Positions 10,980-19,804 of a stretch of DNA of 24,179 nucleotides are shown here, piece after piece. The position numbers and the translations under genes were made by a program. Below the pieces are notes generated by a model. The model saw only the letters and a list, made by a program, of their open reading frames with translations. It was not told the origin of the DNA and did not search any database. Origin of the DNA: Perkinsus chesapeaki (lineage: Eukaryota; Perkinsozoa; Perkinsida; Perkinsidae); contig JAAPAO010000549.1 in assembly GCA_013115145.1 (NCBI GenBank), positions 1 through 24,179 on the forward strand, read 5' to 3'. How positions within the stretch are numbered: position 1 is the stretch's first letter; every line of letters starts with the position of its first letter.

Positions 10980-13702
10980 ATGCAAAGGCCTTCGCCGCGA
11001 AATTCTGATGCTGACGAACACCAAACGTAAGCTTTGATTCGACGTGGCAGAACTTTGTCGCGTCCCTAGCTTGTTCAATTGCATTGCCAGGCTCAACGTA
11101 TACAGCTCTCCCGGAAGGGGAGAGATCGAGATACCATCGTCCAGTTTTAGTGAGCTGCTATCAAAGTTTCGCTCGCTCGACCACGATTCTCAACTGAAGG
11201 TGGGATCTTGGGTCCGGTTAGTCTGCGCTTGAACATAGCGAGTGACTAGAGAAAGAACCATTCTGTTTGGGAAATCCCTACTGCTCTATCAAATCAGGAC
11301 AATATGTCTGGAAGCACTGTACGGAGCCTTTTGGGCGGGCCTTGTGCTGTCTTTTTGAGTAAACCGTCTACCCTAGACGATCGACCTGGCTAAGTGGCGT
11401 TGTTCCACGAGACAGTTTCAAAGTCGACAGGCATTCTTTTGTCAGTTACAACAGATGAGAGAGGTGATGTCAAGTCGAGGAAGTAACTGCTCCCGAGAAG
11501 TCAGAGAGCAATTAAATTATCTGCGGAAAGACTTCTGTGAATGTAGGTCGCGGCATTGATGGCGTCGTTGGTGTCACACAAAGACAACGCTTCACAAATG
11601 AGGTGAGGCTCTTCAGCCTGGAGGTGGTACCCTCTCAATCAGCCAACAGGTTCACATGTGGACTCGAAACTATCGTGGAAGGGCACCAGAAGGAAATAGA
11701 CGACATTGCACACAAAGTAAGGGAGGAGCAGCTCTGCGTGAGTCGGAAGGTATAAACTTGCAACTTTGGGTGCTACCAATGATCTATTGCCGCTGAGTCC
11801 CTATTGGAAGTCCTTGTTGGGGATAATCTTGGGCCCGGCAATTTCCAGTAGTCGGCCTCCCCACCTGGAAGAGACACCCAATCTGTGTGAGGGCACAGGG
11901 CCGCTTTAGCATACTGTAGCATAAAACTAATCCGTGAAATAAGAGTCGAGGCGCACCAAATTCGCGAAGGACACAATGTAAGTCAACTGAGTCTTAATGT
12001 GGTAATCGATGCAACAAAGAGAGTCTCTTCAAGAGCCGATGCGCGAATGTCCCATCCTAGCGTGTGAGGGACTTAAAATCTATCGCTCAGCTGGAGGAAG
12101 AAAAACTGCACCGGCAATCGCGAGAGGAGGAGATAGAACTACTTAAGAATAGGCTTAGCGAGGTCGAGGTGGAGAACCGCAAATTGAAGGATAACCACGA
12201 CAGGCGGGTAATTATAGTAGAACGCTGAAGCCATGCCACTGCTAATCAGAGTTCGGGCAGCCATATTGACGTGGCTAGGCTAGCAACTACATTGGAAGAC
12301 ATTAAAACCGACCGAAAAATAATGGATAAACAACTGGCCAAGATTGGCCAGAGGGCAGCTACTTTAGAAGATGAGAAAACGGAATGGTTGGGGCATCGAG
12401 ACGAGCTGCTGAATCTCGTTGACGAGCTCAAAAAGGAGAACAAAAGCCTAAAAGATTTTGCGGAAGACAGGGAAGCTCTGCGGCGGCGACTGGCTGATGC
12501 TGAGGATACCGCGGAGGATCTCTTAGTGCAGTTGACCGAGCTCCGATCCGAAAATTCAAAGTTGCGAGAAGAAAGTGAAGGTGTTCGAGAGCAACTCGCC
12601 AAACTTATGCAGCAGTTCGTTGACTACTCGGCCTCGGGCAACTGCTGTGTTGGGTGCGAAGAATTGAAGATGCGCAGTGAAGACATCCTCGCATATTCCA
12701 ATCGGGCGAGAAGTGATGCCAAGCCATCGGTGAGCTCTAACTCGCTCATACCATCGCCTGCACTTCTGAGTGAAAAATCCTCGACCGACTTCGAACTGGA
12801 TTCGATCGCCGCGGAACGAGACGCACTGACTTTATTATCGACAAGACTCAAAGAGGAGCTTTGTTCGGCGATACAAGACCGCGAAGAGGCATGTGCAAAG
12901 CTCCAAGATTATGGCTCGGATAGGGTGTTGGTTAATACCGCCACGGCTACGTATGAAAAGGAGGAAGCTTCCAGCGATCTATCAGAGAAGCTGGTTCTCC
13001 TCGAGGCCGAAAATGAGGAGCTTCGAGCTGAATGTCGGACTTCGCGAAAAATGGTTGAGATGCTAAAGCTCGACCTAGTGGATGCCAGGAACCTGAGCGC
13101 TAGTTTAAACAATCAGCTCCTGCATTCCGAGCGAATGGCGTCGACCATTGGAAGCGGAAGCCCAATGTCACAGGTAGGCAGCAGCATTATCGACAGCGAA
13201 GAGCGGTTTAGGCACCGTTGTCACCAACAGATTTGGGAGGACGATGCTCTTATGGGTTCAGCGAGGTTACTGAAGAAAGTCCATTGACGCCGCAACGCCC
13301 AGGTCGACGGAGAGGTGAGCAACTCATCACGAGGTGGCAGGGCGAGTGTTAAGAGCAACGGCATTCGGCTCTTCCAGATTGTTAGTTTCAGAGAAGCATC
13401 CTAGATAATAACTAATGTGCCTAGGTTCATCTGGAGGACTGTACGGTCTACTTGCTAGAGCGACTGGTCAATCTCCTCATTCCCGGACAAAACAAGTTGA
13501 CGAGCTCCAGCGAATTGCCCGAGAACTGACAATACAGGTGGATGTCTCGTGTTGAGAGCAACCTTAGCTATCTTTTCAGGTGGAGGAAAAAGAAGAGACA
13601 ATCCATAATCTTCGTCGGTTACTCTCCGAGCATAAGGATTTCCTCGTCTCGGAGGCGCCTCCTGACGTGACGCAACGCGATTGCCGTGCCGATACTATAT
13701 AG
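10980..13702 (+). CDS. Gene D: long coiled-coil protein
   Basis: Exons: 10980-11026, 11091-11199, 11455-11546, 11617-11749 (or ending 11716), a possible 11798-11850, 11920-11977, 12061-12207, 12250-13173, 13212-13314, 13425-13537 and 13580-13702 (stop). The model from 12061 onward is firm; phases match across introns of 42, 38, 110 and 42 bp. The joins at 11716-11920 are tentative. Most of the protein is heptad-rich and charged: LEEEKLHRQSREEEIELLKN, then a long stretch in the 924-nt exon (LEDEKTEWLGHRDELLNLVD, LRRRLADAEDTAEDLLVQLT). A loop with CCVGC sits in the middle, and Ser/Pro-rich linkers (TPQRPGRRR) precede a last coil (LQRIARELTIQ, EEKEETIHNLRRLL). No motor, kinase or membrane segment was seen. 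A structural or scaffold role (cytoskeleton, basal body, apical structures) is plausible but not shown. Its last exons have a decayed copy at 16870-17117. Confidence 0.78.
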
Positions 13703-14993
13703 TACCCTCTTGACAATATCGTCTCCCTATCATTTTTATTGCTGTGTTGTTTCTGAAAGGTTGGGCGGAGTAAGTGAAAGCCGAGTTAAGAGGTATCCTA
13801 TATCACATAACGTAATACGTAGTTGAGTACAATGATATACTTGGTACCTACTTAATAATGTAACGTAGGCCATATTGCTAGTAGAGGGAGGGCTACATCT
13901 AGGTGGTGACCTAGCGGTAGTGGCACTACTGTAGTGCACTGTCTGGCCGGCTCGTTAGCCTAGCCTTGCTAGTAGTCGGTTGGCTGAAAAATACCGGTAT
14001 GATAGCACGTCCGCTCGGAACACGATCGCTCCTGATGGCTGTCGGCTCGTGGTGAAGCTCACAAGGTAACATTGCACCAGTATTGCCAGAAGCATTATGC
14101 TTGTGGCACTTGATAATAGCTAGCTTTTTGGCACGCGGATCCATCAGTGGCTCATATTCACCATATTAATCACAGATAAGTTGTCTCAGATAATCGAAGC
14201 TAGTTGATAACAGTTGTACCCTAACAAGGATCCTGCCCAGAAGCTGCATCGTTTTGTGATGCCCAAGCAAGCATTGCAGGGCACTTGTGTTAAAAAAAGA
14301 GACTATGAAGTAAAATCCCATCGAATACGGGGTTTGCAGGAGTAACCTGGAACACGTTACCATGCACTCGATAGTTACTTAGTACAGAGATAATGCCACT
14401 ATATGGCAAGTCTGACAGGCAGGCGGACATTATTCGATTCCCGACTTGCGAATAGGCCAGGCCGATTCGCAATTCTTGCAGAAGGGTTTCGCAACGGTTT
14501 TGGACGGAGCGTTGCGAGCCGTCTACTCAAGGCCGGTATGTGTGTTAAGTTTACAAAGCTTGTTTTTGTATATTAGCTTCGTATTTTCCTACCGACAGTC
14601 GTTGTCTGTCCTCTCAGCATTTGCGTGCTGTCTATAGCGAGCACGGTGTATCGCTACCCCTCACTGCATTTGCTGTATCATATGATATCTGTCAACGGTT
14701 ATTACGTGAGCCACAAATTACCAGGGAAATAATATCTGTGAGTACGTATAAATACCTATAATAATATAATTATCGGTGACACGGTGGTATTCATCCAGAG
14801 TGACCTTTAGAGTGACCTCTGGAAAGACTTTCCAGGAGGGCCATAATTTTGATACAGTACTGTTGTCACGGTCACCCAGAACCGGTGCAAGCCCATGCAA
14901 CAACAAAAAAAACCAAGCAACGGTGGACCATTTCATACTTGATCCGGCAATCCCCTTGATACAGGTTCGCGGCAGTTCGTTATTCAACTTATA
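13703..14993. other. Intergenic region between gene D and LicD1
   Basis: No firm gene. A short perfect hairpin lies at 13923-13937 (7-bp arms GCACTAC/GTAGTGC around one base), in a stretch rich in CTAG words. On the minus strand, near the right end, there is a possible exon with a signal peptide (listed separately). The last bases before LicD1 (TTCAACTTATA then ATG) resemble those before LicD2 (TTCAACTTGTA then ATG), so the duplicated promoter-proximal sequence is recognisable only for a few bases. Confidence 0.45.
14718..14936 (-). CDS. Possible secreted-protein exon, head-to-head with LicD1
   Basis: A minus-strand frame of 73 codons starts at an ATG (14936) 58 bp from the LicD1 start codon. 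Its first residues look like a classical signal peptide: MKWSTVAWFFLLLHGLAPVL, with a likely cleavage before GDRDNST. A sequon (NST) follows. The frame ends at 14718 (TAA), or could splice out at a GT near 14780. There is no family match, no repeat of this frame upstream of LicD2, and 73-codon frames occur by chance, so this is only a candidate. If real, it would share a divergent promoter with LicD1. Confidence 0.25.
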   Translation of the reverse strand: MKWSTVAWFFLLLHGLAPVLGDRDNSTVSKLWPSWKVFPEVTLKVTLDEYHRVTDNYIIIGIYTYSQILFPW

Positions 14994-16139
14994 ATGGCTC
15001 CCCTCTGCCCTCGGTTATCACATCTAGTTCGGCATGCACAACCTATTAATAACACTCGCCCCTCAATGAGACCCGAATTTCTTTGGTCTTTTGGTCGACC
15101 ATCGGCAGTATGCTTAATTATATTGATAACCTCCATTTCTTTCTCCCTGGGCTACCTTCTAAGGTCGCTCGGAATGGACTCTTTGGTGAGGACGCTACCG
15201 GGCATGAGTATACTGAGAGGCTCTTCAAAGATATCCTCTACGGCCAATCCGTCATTGACATCCCTGCGCAATATTACTGAATGTCCAGAAACGGGTTCAA
15301 TTAACATGTCCTACTACCAGAGTGGTGATTCATTCCAACGAGCCATCGCCTATGGGCTCTTCAAGCCTATGAGAGTCTACGAAGAAGCTAAGGAGATATG
15401 TTATGGTCCTCGCCTGGACAAGATGAATCGAAATGAAAGCTCCCCCAAACATTGGAAGTATTGTCTGCCATTGTGGGGCAGCCGGAATGCGTCTGAGTGT
15501 GCCAGCGCTACTCGAAACAGCCTTCTGGATCCACGAGTCTTGAAACCGGTATGTGCAAGTGCCGTATTGGATATGCTAACTCATGACGTCTACCGCACTA
15601 TGGAAGAGGTCGGCTGCAATCCTATGCTTACTTTTGGCACCGCACTCGGAGCTTTGAGGAATGGTTCGCACATCCCCTGGACAGAAGACGTTGATTTGGC
15701 CTATTTCACATCTGCTGATGAAGGTCACTCTTGTGTGGAGAGCGACGAGTTTTCTAGTATATTGCGTAGTCGTGGATATTTTACTTTCAAGCACCACATT
15801 TGGCGAGTTTGCATGACTTCAGACCATCCTTTAGCAGGTCAGGTTTATGATATTAGCTTCCGCAATGGAGACAAGCGCAACACTTATTTGTGCAAGGAGT
15901 ACGGTTGTAATTATGTTGACCTGTATGCGGTGCGGAATTCCAGTGATGGGTATCGTCATCAAGAACACCCAGGCATAATACAACACGATAAGGTCCTCCC
16001 CGTGAGGACAGCCACTCTCAATGGAGCGTCGTTTCCTACCTTTAATGATGTCGATGGGTTATTATCTGCTGTCTACGGTAAAGACTACGTGAGACCCAAG
16101 GCGCGGTCTGATTGGATAAAAGATATGGGAAAACAATAA
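14994..16139 (+). CDS. LicD1: fukutin/LicD-type membrane transferase
   Basis: Intronless, 381 aa. Residues 37-55 (SAVCLIILITSISFSLGYL) form a signal anchor after a short basic tail, giving a type II topology with the catalytic domain in the Golgi/ER lumen. The lumenal part has seven N-glycosylation sequons (residues 19, 93, 104, 147, 165, 223, 315). The LicD/fukutin signature is at about 212-237: LTFGTALGALRNGSHIPW followed by TEDVDLAYF, where Asp232 and Asp234 correspond to the metal-binding aspartates. The C-terminal family block (LPVRTATLNGASFPTF, then YGKDY) is also present. Fukutin and FKRP are ribitol-phosphate transferases on glycoproteins, and bacterial LicD transfers phosphocholine; the donor and acceptor here cannot be read from sequence. 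The ATG at 14994 is the first in frame that includes the anchor. The absence of introns contrasts with every neighbouring gene. It is paralogous to LicD2 at 18674-19804. Confidence 0.88.
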   Translation: MAPLCPRLSHLVRHAQPINNTRPSMRPEFLWSFGRPSAVCLIILITSISFSLGYLLRSLGMDSLVRTLPGMSILRGSSKISSTANPSLTSLRNITECPETGSINMSYYQSGDSFQRAIAYGLFKPMRVYEEAKEICYGPRLDKMNRNESSPKHWKYCLPLWGSRNASECASATRNSLLDPRVLKPVCASAVLDMLTHDVYRTMEEVGCNPMLTFGTALGALRNGSHIPWTEDVDLAYFTSADEGHSCVESDEFSSILRSRGYFTFKHHIWRVCMTSDHPLAGQVYDISFRNGDKRNTYLCKEYGCNYVDLYAVRNSSDGYRHQEHPGIIQHDKVLPVRTATLNGASFPTFNDVDGLLSAVYGKDYVRPKARSDWIKDMGKQ

Positions 16140-16869
16140 CTTGTGTATCACCTTCATGTTTGGTTTCCCACAATGCTTATATTGACCATTTGCCACCAGC
16201 ATCTATATCGTAGGGATTAAGGGATGAAACCTCGCTTGGGATCGAATTATTATTATGGTAGTGAGTAATGCAATACCATGAACTGGCGACAGCTCTTTCA
16301 GTCGTTCGTAGATTCATAGGGAGATACACGACTCGTTTTGTAAAACCCAAGTGCTCGGAGGTACAGTTCGAGCCGTAGCTGGTTCTCCACTTGTCTATCT
16401 GTGTTCCCACGCAATATTCTGTACGAGGCAGTTAGCTAATTTGTAGCACTTTTTTATTAGATTAATTATTAATACTGTTAATATGTTTGATGGTGTCTGT
16501 CTCACTGTCTCGCACATTAATATTGCTGTTGTGTTGCTCGAGTGTGGCACGCAAAGTCGAAGACACTGCATCCCACAGATGAGATGAGGTCGAGGAAGAA
16601 CAGTAGACATAAGAATAGACGAGTCGTAGACTAGTAATTTACTTTCGAGGAGGAAACTCGACTGAACAAACGTTGTCGGTTGTGGTCTCTTAGTCATGTT
16701 CGATCAAGGTAGGGTTCCCAACGTCACTGTATACCCGCGGAGCGTAAGGGTTTTATGATAAAGCTATGAGCAGTAGTCGTCCTGCACAAGCCCATGTAGA
16801 ACTGAATTCATTGTGAACAGATCATACGAAGGTGTTGTTTGCAAACGAATCTTCTTCGAGAATGTTTCG
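16140..16869. other. 3' flank of LicD1 (duplicated block)
   Basis: No gene supported. Two stretches align by eye with the LicD2 flank: 16140-16224 (high similarity) with 19805-19888, and 16305-16725 (roughly 60-70%) with 20446-20845, for example GGAGGTACAGTTCGAGCCG in both. The segment between them is about 85 bp here but about 560 bp behind LicD2. The minus-strand frame 16395-16697 has an aligned open frame in the other copy, but amino-acid identity is lower than expected if the protein were constrained. Confidence 0.5.
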
Positions 16870-17117
16870 GAGTGTTTCTCGTCATTCGTCGGATCCAAGA
16901 AGTTAACAAGATTCAGCGCATCGCCCGAGAACTAAATATACAAGTGGATGACTCGAGTTGAAAGGAACGTTAGCTGTCAGACCGAGAACAATGAAGAGAC
17001 AACCTGTGGTCTTCTTCGCTCAATAGTATCAAGTTAATATCCGAAAGCGGGGATTCTCTTATCTCGAAGGCGGCCTTCGGAAGGCCTCCCCAGACGCGTC
17101 GCAACGCGATTGCTGTG
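16870..17117 (+). pseudogene. Decayed copy of the last two exons of gene D
   Basis: Aligns by eye with 13465-13688 of gene D. The clearest match is CAGCGCATCGCCCGAGAACT against CAGCGAATTGCCCGAGAACT, and the peptide QRIAREL is conserved. It continues through the intron position (GTGGATGACTCGAGTTGA against GTGGATGTCTCGTGTTGAGA) and ends in CGCAACGCGATTG, shared by both. The intron is still present, so it arose by DNA duplication and not by reverse transcription. The acceptor of the original (TCTTTTCAG) is lost, and small indels break the frame. Upstream exons of gene D are absent. This marks the left end of the second duplicated unit. Confidence 0.8.
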
Positions 17118-18673
17118 AACAGAGTGAGTAATGAGTAGAATATCACGAGTAAAGAAGGCTAGCAACACGGTGGTACGACAATAATTGTGAGATAGACAGG
17201 AACTGTGTGAGTAACTCACAGTGAGTTATATAGTGCAAGTTACTATATTATAGTATATTGATAACCCCTCGAGTCGAGTCTCGACAGTGTTCTTTCACTT
17301 TTCTTCCTTTACTGTGTCATATTTAAAAGGATGGCCGTATATTACGGATATGATAGCATGTTACCATCGATTCACCGCTTCCGGCTAAATCTCAGACCTC
17401 AACACTCACAGCGAGACTCTTCCCACTGAGCATGACCCCGAGAGCGAAGTGGCTGCATGCGTGACCGATATCCGGACTAGTTCAGAGTTCACTTTGAAAC
17501 TTGATGAGCGAATAAGAAGATCCCAACTGTTGAGATGATATCGTAAAGTGATAATGTCAACTTCATGTTAATGATGATCCGACGAGCTAATTCTCCCCAT
17601 CATTTTTCCGAACTGTGCCGCATAGTCTGTGCGTTCCCGGCGATACGAACTCACCTTCCCGTCGTACACACAGCAGCTAGTTCGTACGAACAGTCGGCAT
17701 TTTAATATCCGGCTCATAAAGTGCTGCATAATACTACCTGACTAGAAAATACGCTTGAAATTTTTCGGAAATTTCATGAATTTCTCGGTGAGAAGTTCCA
17801 GGCGCCGCCTCAGCACAAGTATGTTCGGCATTTGGTGTAACAACGCACGATACGGTAACAGTAATAACGCAGTAATATCGCCAAGCAAGAATGCTAGAGA
17901 GTTACATATCCTTCACTCTGTGAAGTTCACACGGTTCCGTACACTGTGCTGAAGTACACAGCGGTAGTACCCCTGCGGTACCGAGAATCTCAAAAGTAAC
18001 TATCGGAGAGACTCTCTTGAAGAGCCGTGACGGCGACACAACAGATTGTGTTGAACACAACCGCCTTGGCCGTTGGGACGCGGTCCCAGGCACCAACAGA
18101 AAGGGTTCAGCGACGCTGGATCATTTTATAGTACGACAAATGCAGGATGTCGAAGTAAAGTCGGGGAGTATTCGGGCGGGCCCCCTTGGCCCGGTTCCTG
18201 TACGGTATACCGAAATGTGATGCGATCGGAAGCTGTACGCAGCCTACTCCACGAGGATTGCTTGCTATAATGAAGAGAATAAACAGACTCTAGTCACTCG
18301 TTGCTAGAGCGGCAGGTTCCTCAACCGACATTTACGTGAATGGACCTATGAGGAGAGCCCAAGGGATAGGCACCGTAGTACTTTTATTCAAGGAAACGGT
18401 TTTCATATGTCACGCGTGCTATTTTGTTCGATTGGCCATTTGGTTGCTGGCAAGCAGCTTGCTAATCCTTAGCTCCGGAATTTGATAAAGTTCCCCACTG
18501 TCTATACCAAAGGTTCTGTACGCTCTCGCATTACCCAGGACAGGTTCGTTACCTGTTTATTTGTCGTTTTCTCGAAATTTCCTCAATTATATGAAATTTC
18601 CATTTTCGACAACCCTGGCCAAAATAGAGAAAATCCACTCGCTTATTTGCCGCAAATCATTCTTCAACTTGTA
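17118..18673. other. Intergenic region between the gene D remnant and LicD2
   Basis: About 1.55 kb with no supported gene. Short frames (for example 18017-18220, 18073-18270) show no family or splice-site support. No clear alignment with the corresponding interval 13703-14993 was seen beyond the last dozen bases before the LicD2 start, so this part of the duplication has diverged or been replaced. Confidence 0.45.
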
Positions 18674-19804
18674 ATGGCCCTCTTCGGCAATCCTTTATCC
18701 CCTCAAGTTCGACATGCTCATCATATCACTCACTCCTCTGTGAGACACGTGCCCCTTTGGTGTCGACCATCAACGGTATGCTTGATGCTGTTGATAACCT
18801 CAATTTCTTTTCTTTCGGGCTACTCTCTAAGATCACTGGGAATGGACTCGTTGGTGATACCGGCCATGAGTCTTTTGAGAGGTTCGTCAAAAATGTCTCC
18901 TACGACCCATTTGCCATCGAGCCCGTCGAGCAGCAATATTATTGAATGTCCAGGAACGGGTTCAATTAACATGTCCTACTACCAGAGTGGTGATTCATTC
19001 CAACGAGCCATCGCCTATGGAATCTTCAAGCCTATGAGAGTCTACGAAGAAGCTAAGGAGATATGTGATGGTCCTCGCGTGGACAAGATGAATCGAAATG
19101 AAAGCTCCCCCAAACATTGGAAGTATTGTCTGCCATTGTGGGGCAACCGGAATGCGTCTGAGTGTGCCAGCGCTACTCGAAACATCCTTCTGGATCCACG
19201 AGTCTTGAAACCGGTATGTGCAAGTGCCGTATTGGATATTCTAACTCATGACGTCTACCGCACTATGGAAGAGGTCGGCTGCAATCCTATGCTTACTTTT
19301 GGCACCGCACTCGGAGCTCTGAGGAATGGTTCGCACATCCCCTGGACAGAAGACGTTGATTTGGCCTATTTCACATCTGCTGATGAAGGTCACTCTTGTG
19401 TGGAGAGCGACGAGTTTTCTAGTATATTGCGTAGTCGTGGATATTTTACTTTCAAGCACCACATTTGGCGAGTTTGCATGACTTCAGACCATCCTTTAGC
19501 AGGTCAGGTTTATGATATTAGTTTTCGCAATGGAGACAAGCGCAGCACTCATTTGTGCAAAGAGTACGGTTGTAATTATGTTGACTTGTATGCGGTGCGG
19601 AATTCCAGTGATGGGTATCGTCATCAAGAACACCCCGGCATAATACAACATGATAAGGTCCTCCCCGTGAGGACTGCCACTCTAAATGGAGCGTCGTTTC
19701 CTACCTTTAATGATGTCGATTGGTTATTATCTGCTGTCTACGGTAAAGACTACATGAGACCCAAGGCGCGGTCTGATTGGATAAAGGATATGGGAAAACA
19801 ATAA
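18674..19804 (+). CDS. LicD2: fukutin/LicD-type membrane transferase, paralog of LicD1
   Basis: Intronless, 376 aa. The start is set at the ATG at 18674 because it aligns with the LicD1 start and both are preceded by TTCAACTT(A/G)TA; the frame is open further upstream to 18482 but without an ATG. The anchor is at residues 34-52 (STVCLMLLITSISFLSGY). The signature GTALGALRNGSHIPW, the DxD-like EDVDL and the YGKDY block are identical to LicD1. The last ~280 residues differ from LicD1 at only about a dozen positions. The first ~95 residues are clearly divergent, with indels, although the SLGMDSLV and LRGSSK words are kept. Glycosylation sequons in the shared part are retained. The same type II Golgi/ER role is inferred. 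Because the active-site region is unchanged, both copies are probably functional. Confidence 0.88.
   Translation: MALFGNPLSPQVRHAHHITHSSVRHVPLWCRPSTVCLMLLITSISFLSGYSLRSLGMDSLVIPAMSLLRGSSKMSPTTHLPSSPSSSNIIECPGTGSINMSYYQSGDSFQRAIAYGIFKPMRVYEEAKEICDGPRVDKMNRNESSPKHWKYCLPLWGNRNASECASATRNILLDPRVLKPVCASAVLDILTHDVYRTMEEVGCNPMLTFGTALGALRNGSHIPWTEDVDLAYFTSADEGHSCVESDEFSSILRSRGYFTFKHHIWRVCMTSDHPLAGQVYDISFRNGDKRSTHLCKEYGCNYVDLYAVRNSSDGYRHQEHPGIIQHDKVLPVRTATLNGASFPTFNDVDWLLSAVYGKDYMRPKARSDWIKDMGKQ

Noticed and set aside
13174-13287. Reading gene D straight through to a stop at 13287
   Set aside because: A GTAGGC donor at 13174 and TTTAG acceptor at 13211 restore a frame (APLSPTDLGG...) that continues through two further exons with matching phase, and these exons have a duplicated remnant downstream.
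15576-15797. Minus-strand 73-codon frame inside LicD1, identical to one inside LicD2 (19241-19462)
   Set aside because: It lies opposite the conserved LicD domain; its conservation follows from the near identity of the two coding strands.
16395-16697. Minus-strand frame in the LicD1 3' flank, alignable with 20620-20856 in the LicD2 flank
   Set aside because: The frames align over 44 codons without gaps, but only about a third of residues match while about 60% of bases do, which is not what protein constraint gives.
18482-18673. N-terminal extension of LicD2 upstream of the ATG at 18674
   Set aside because: It begins with a TTG, contains no ATG, and does not align with LicD1, whose start corresponds to 18674.
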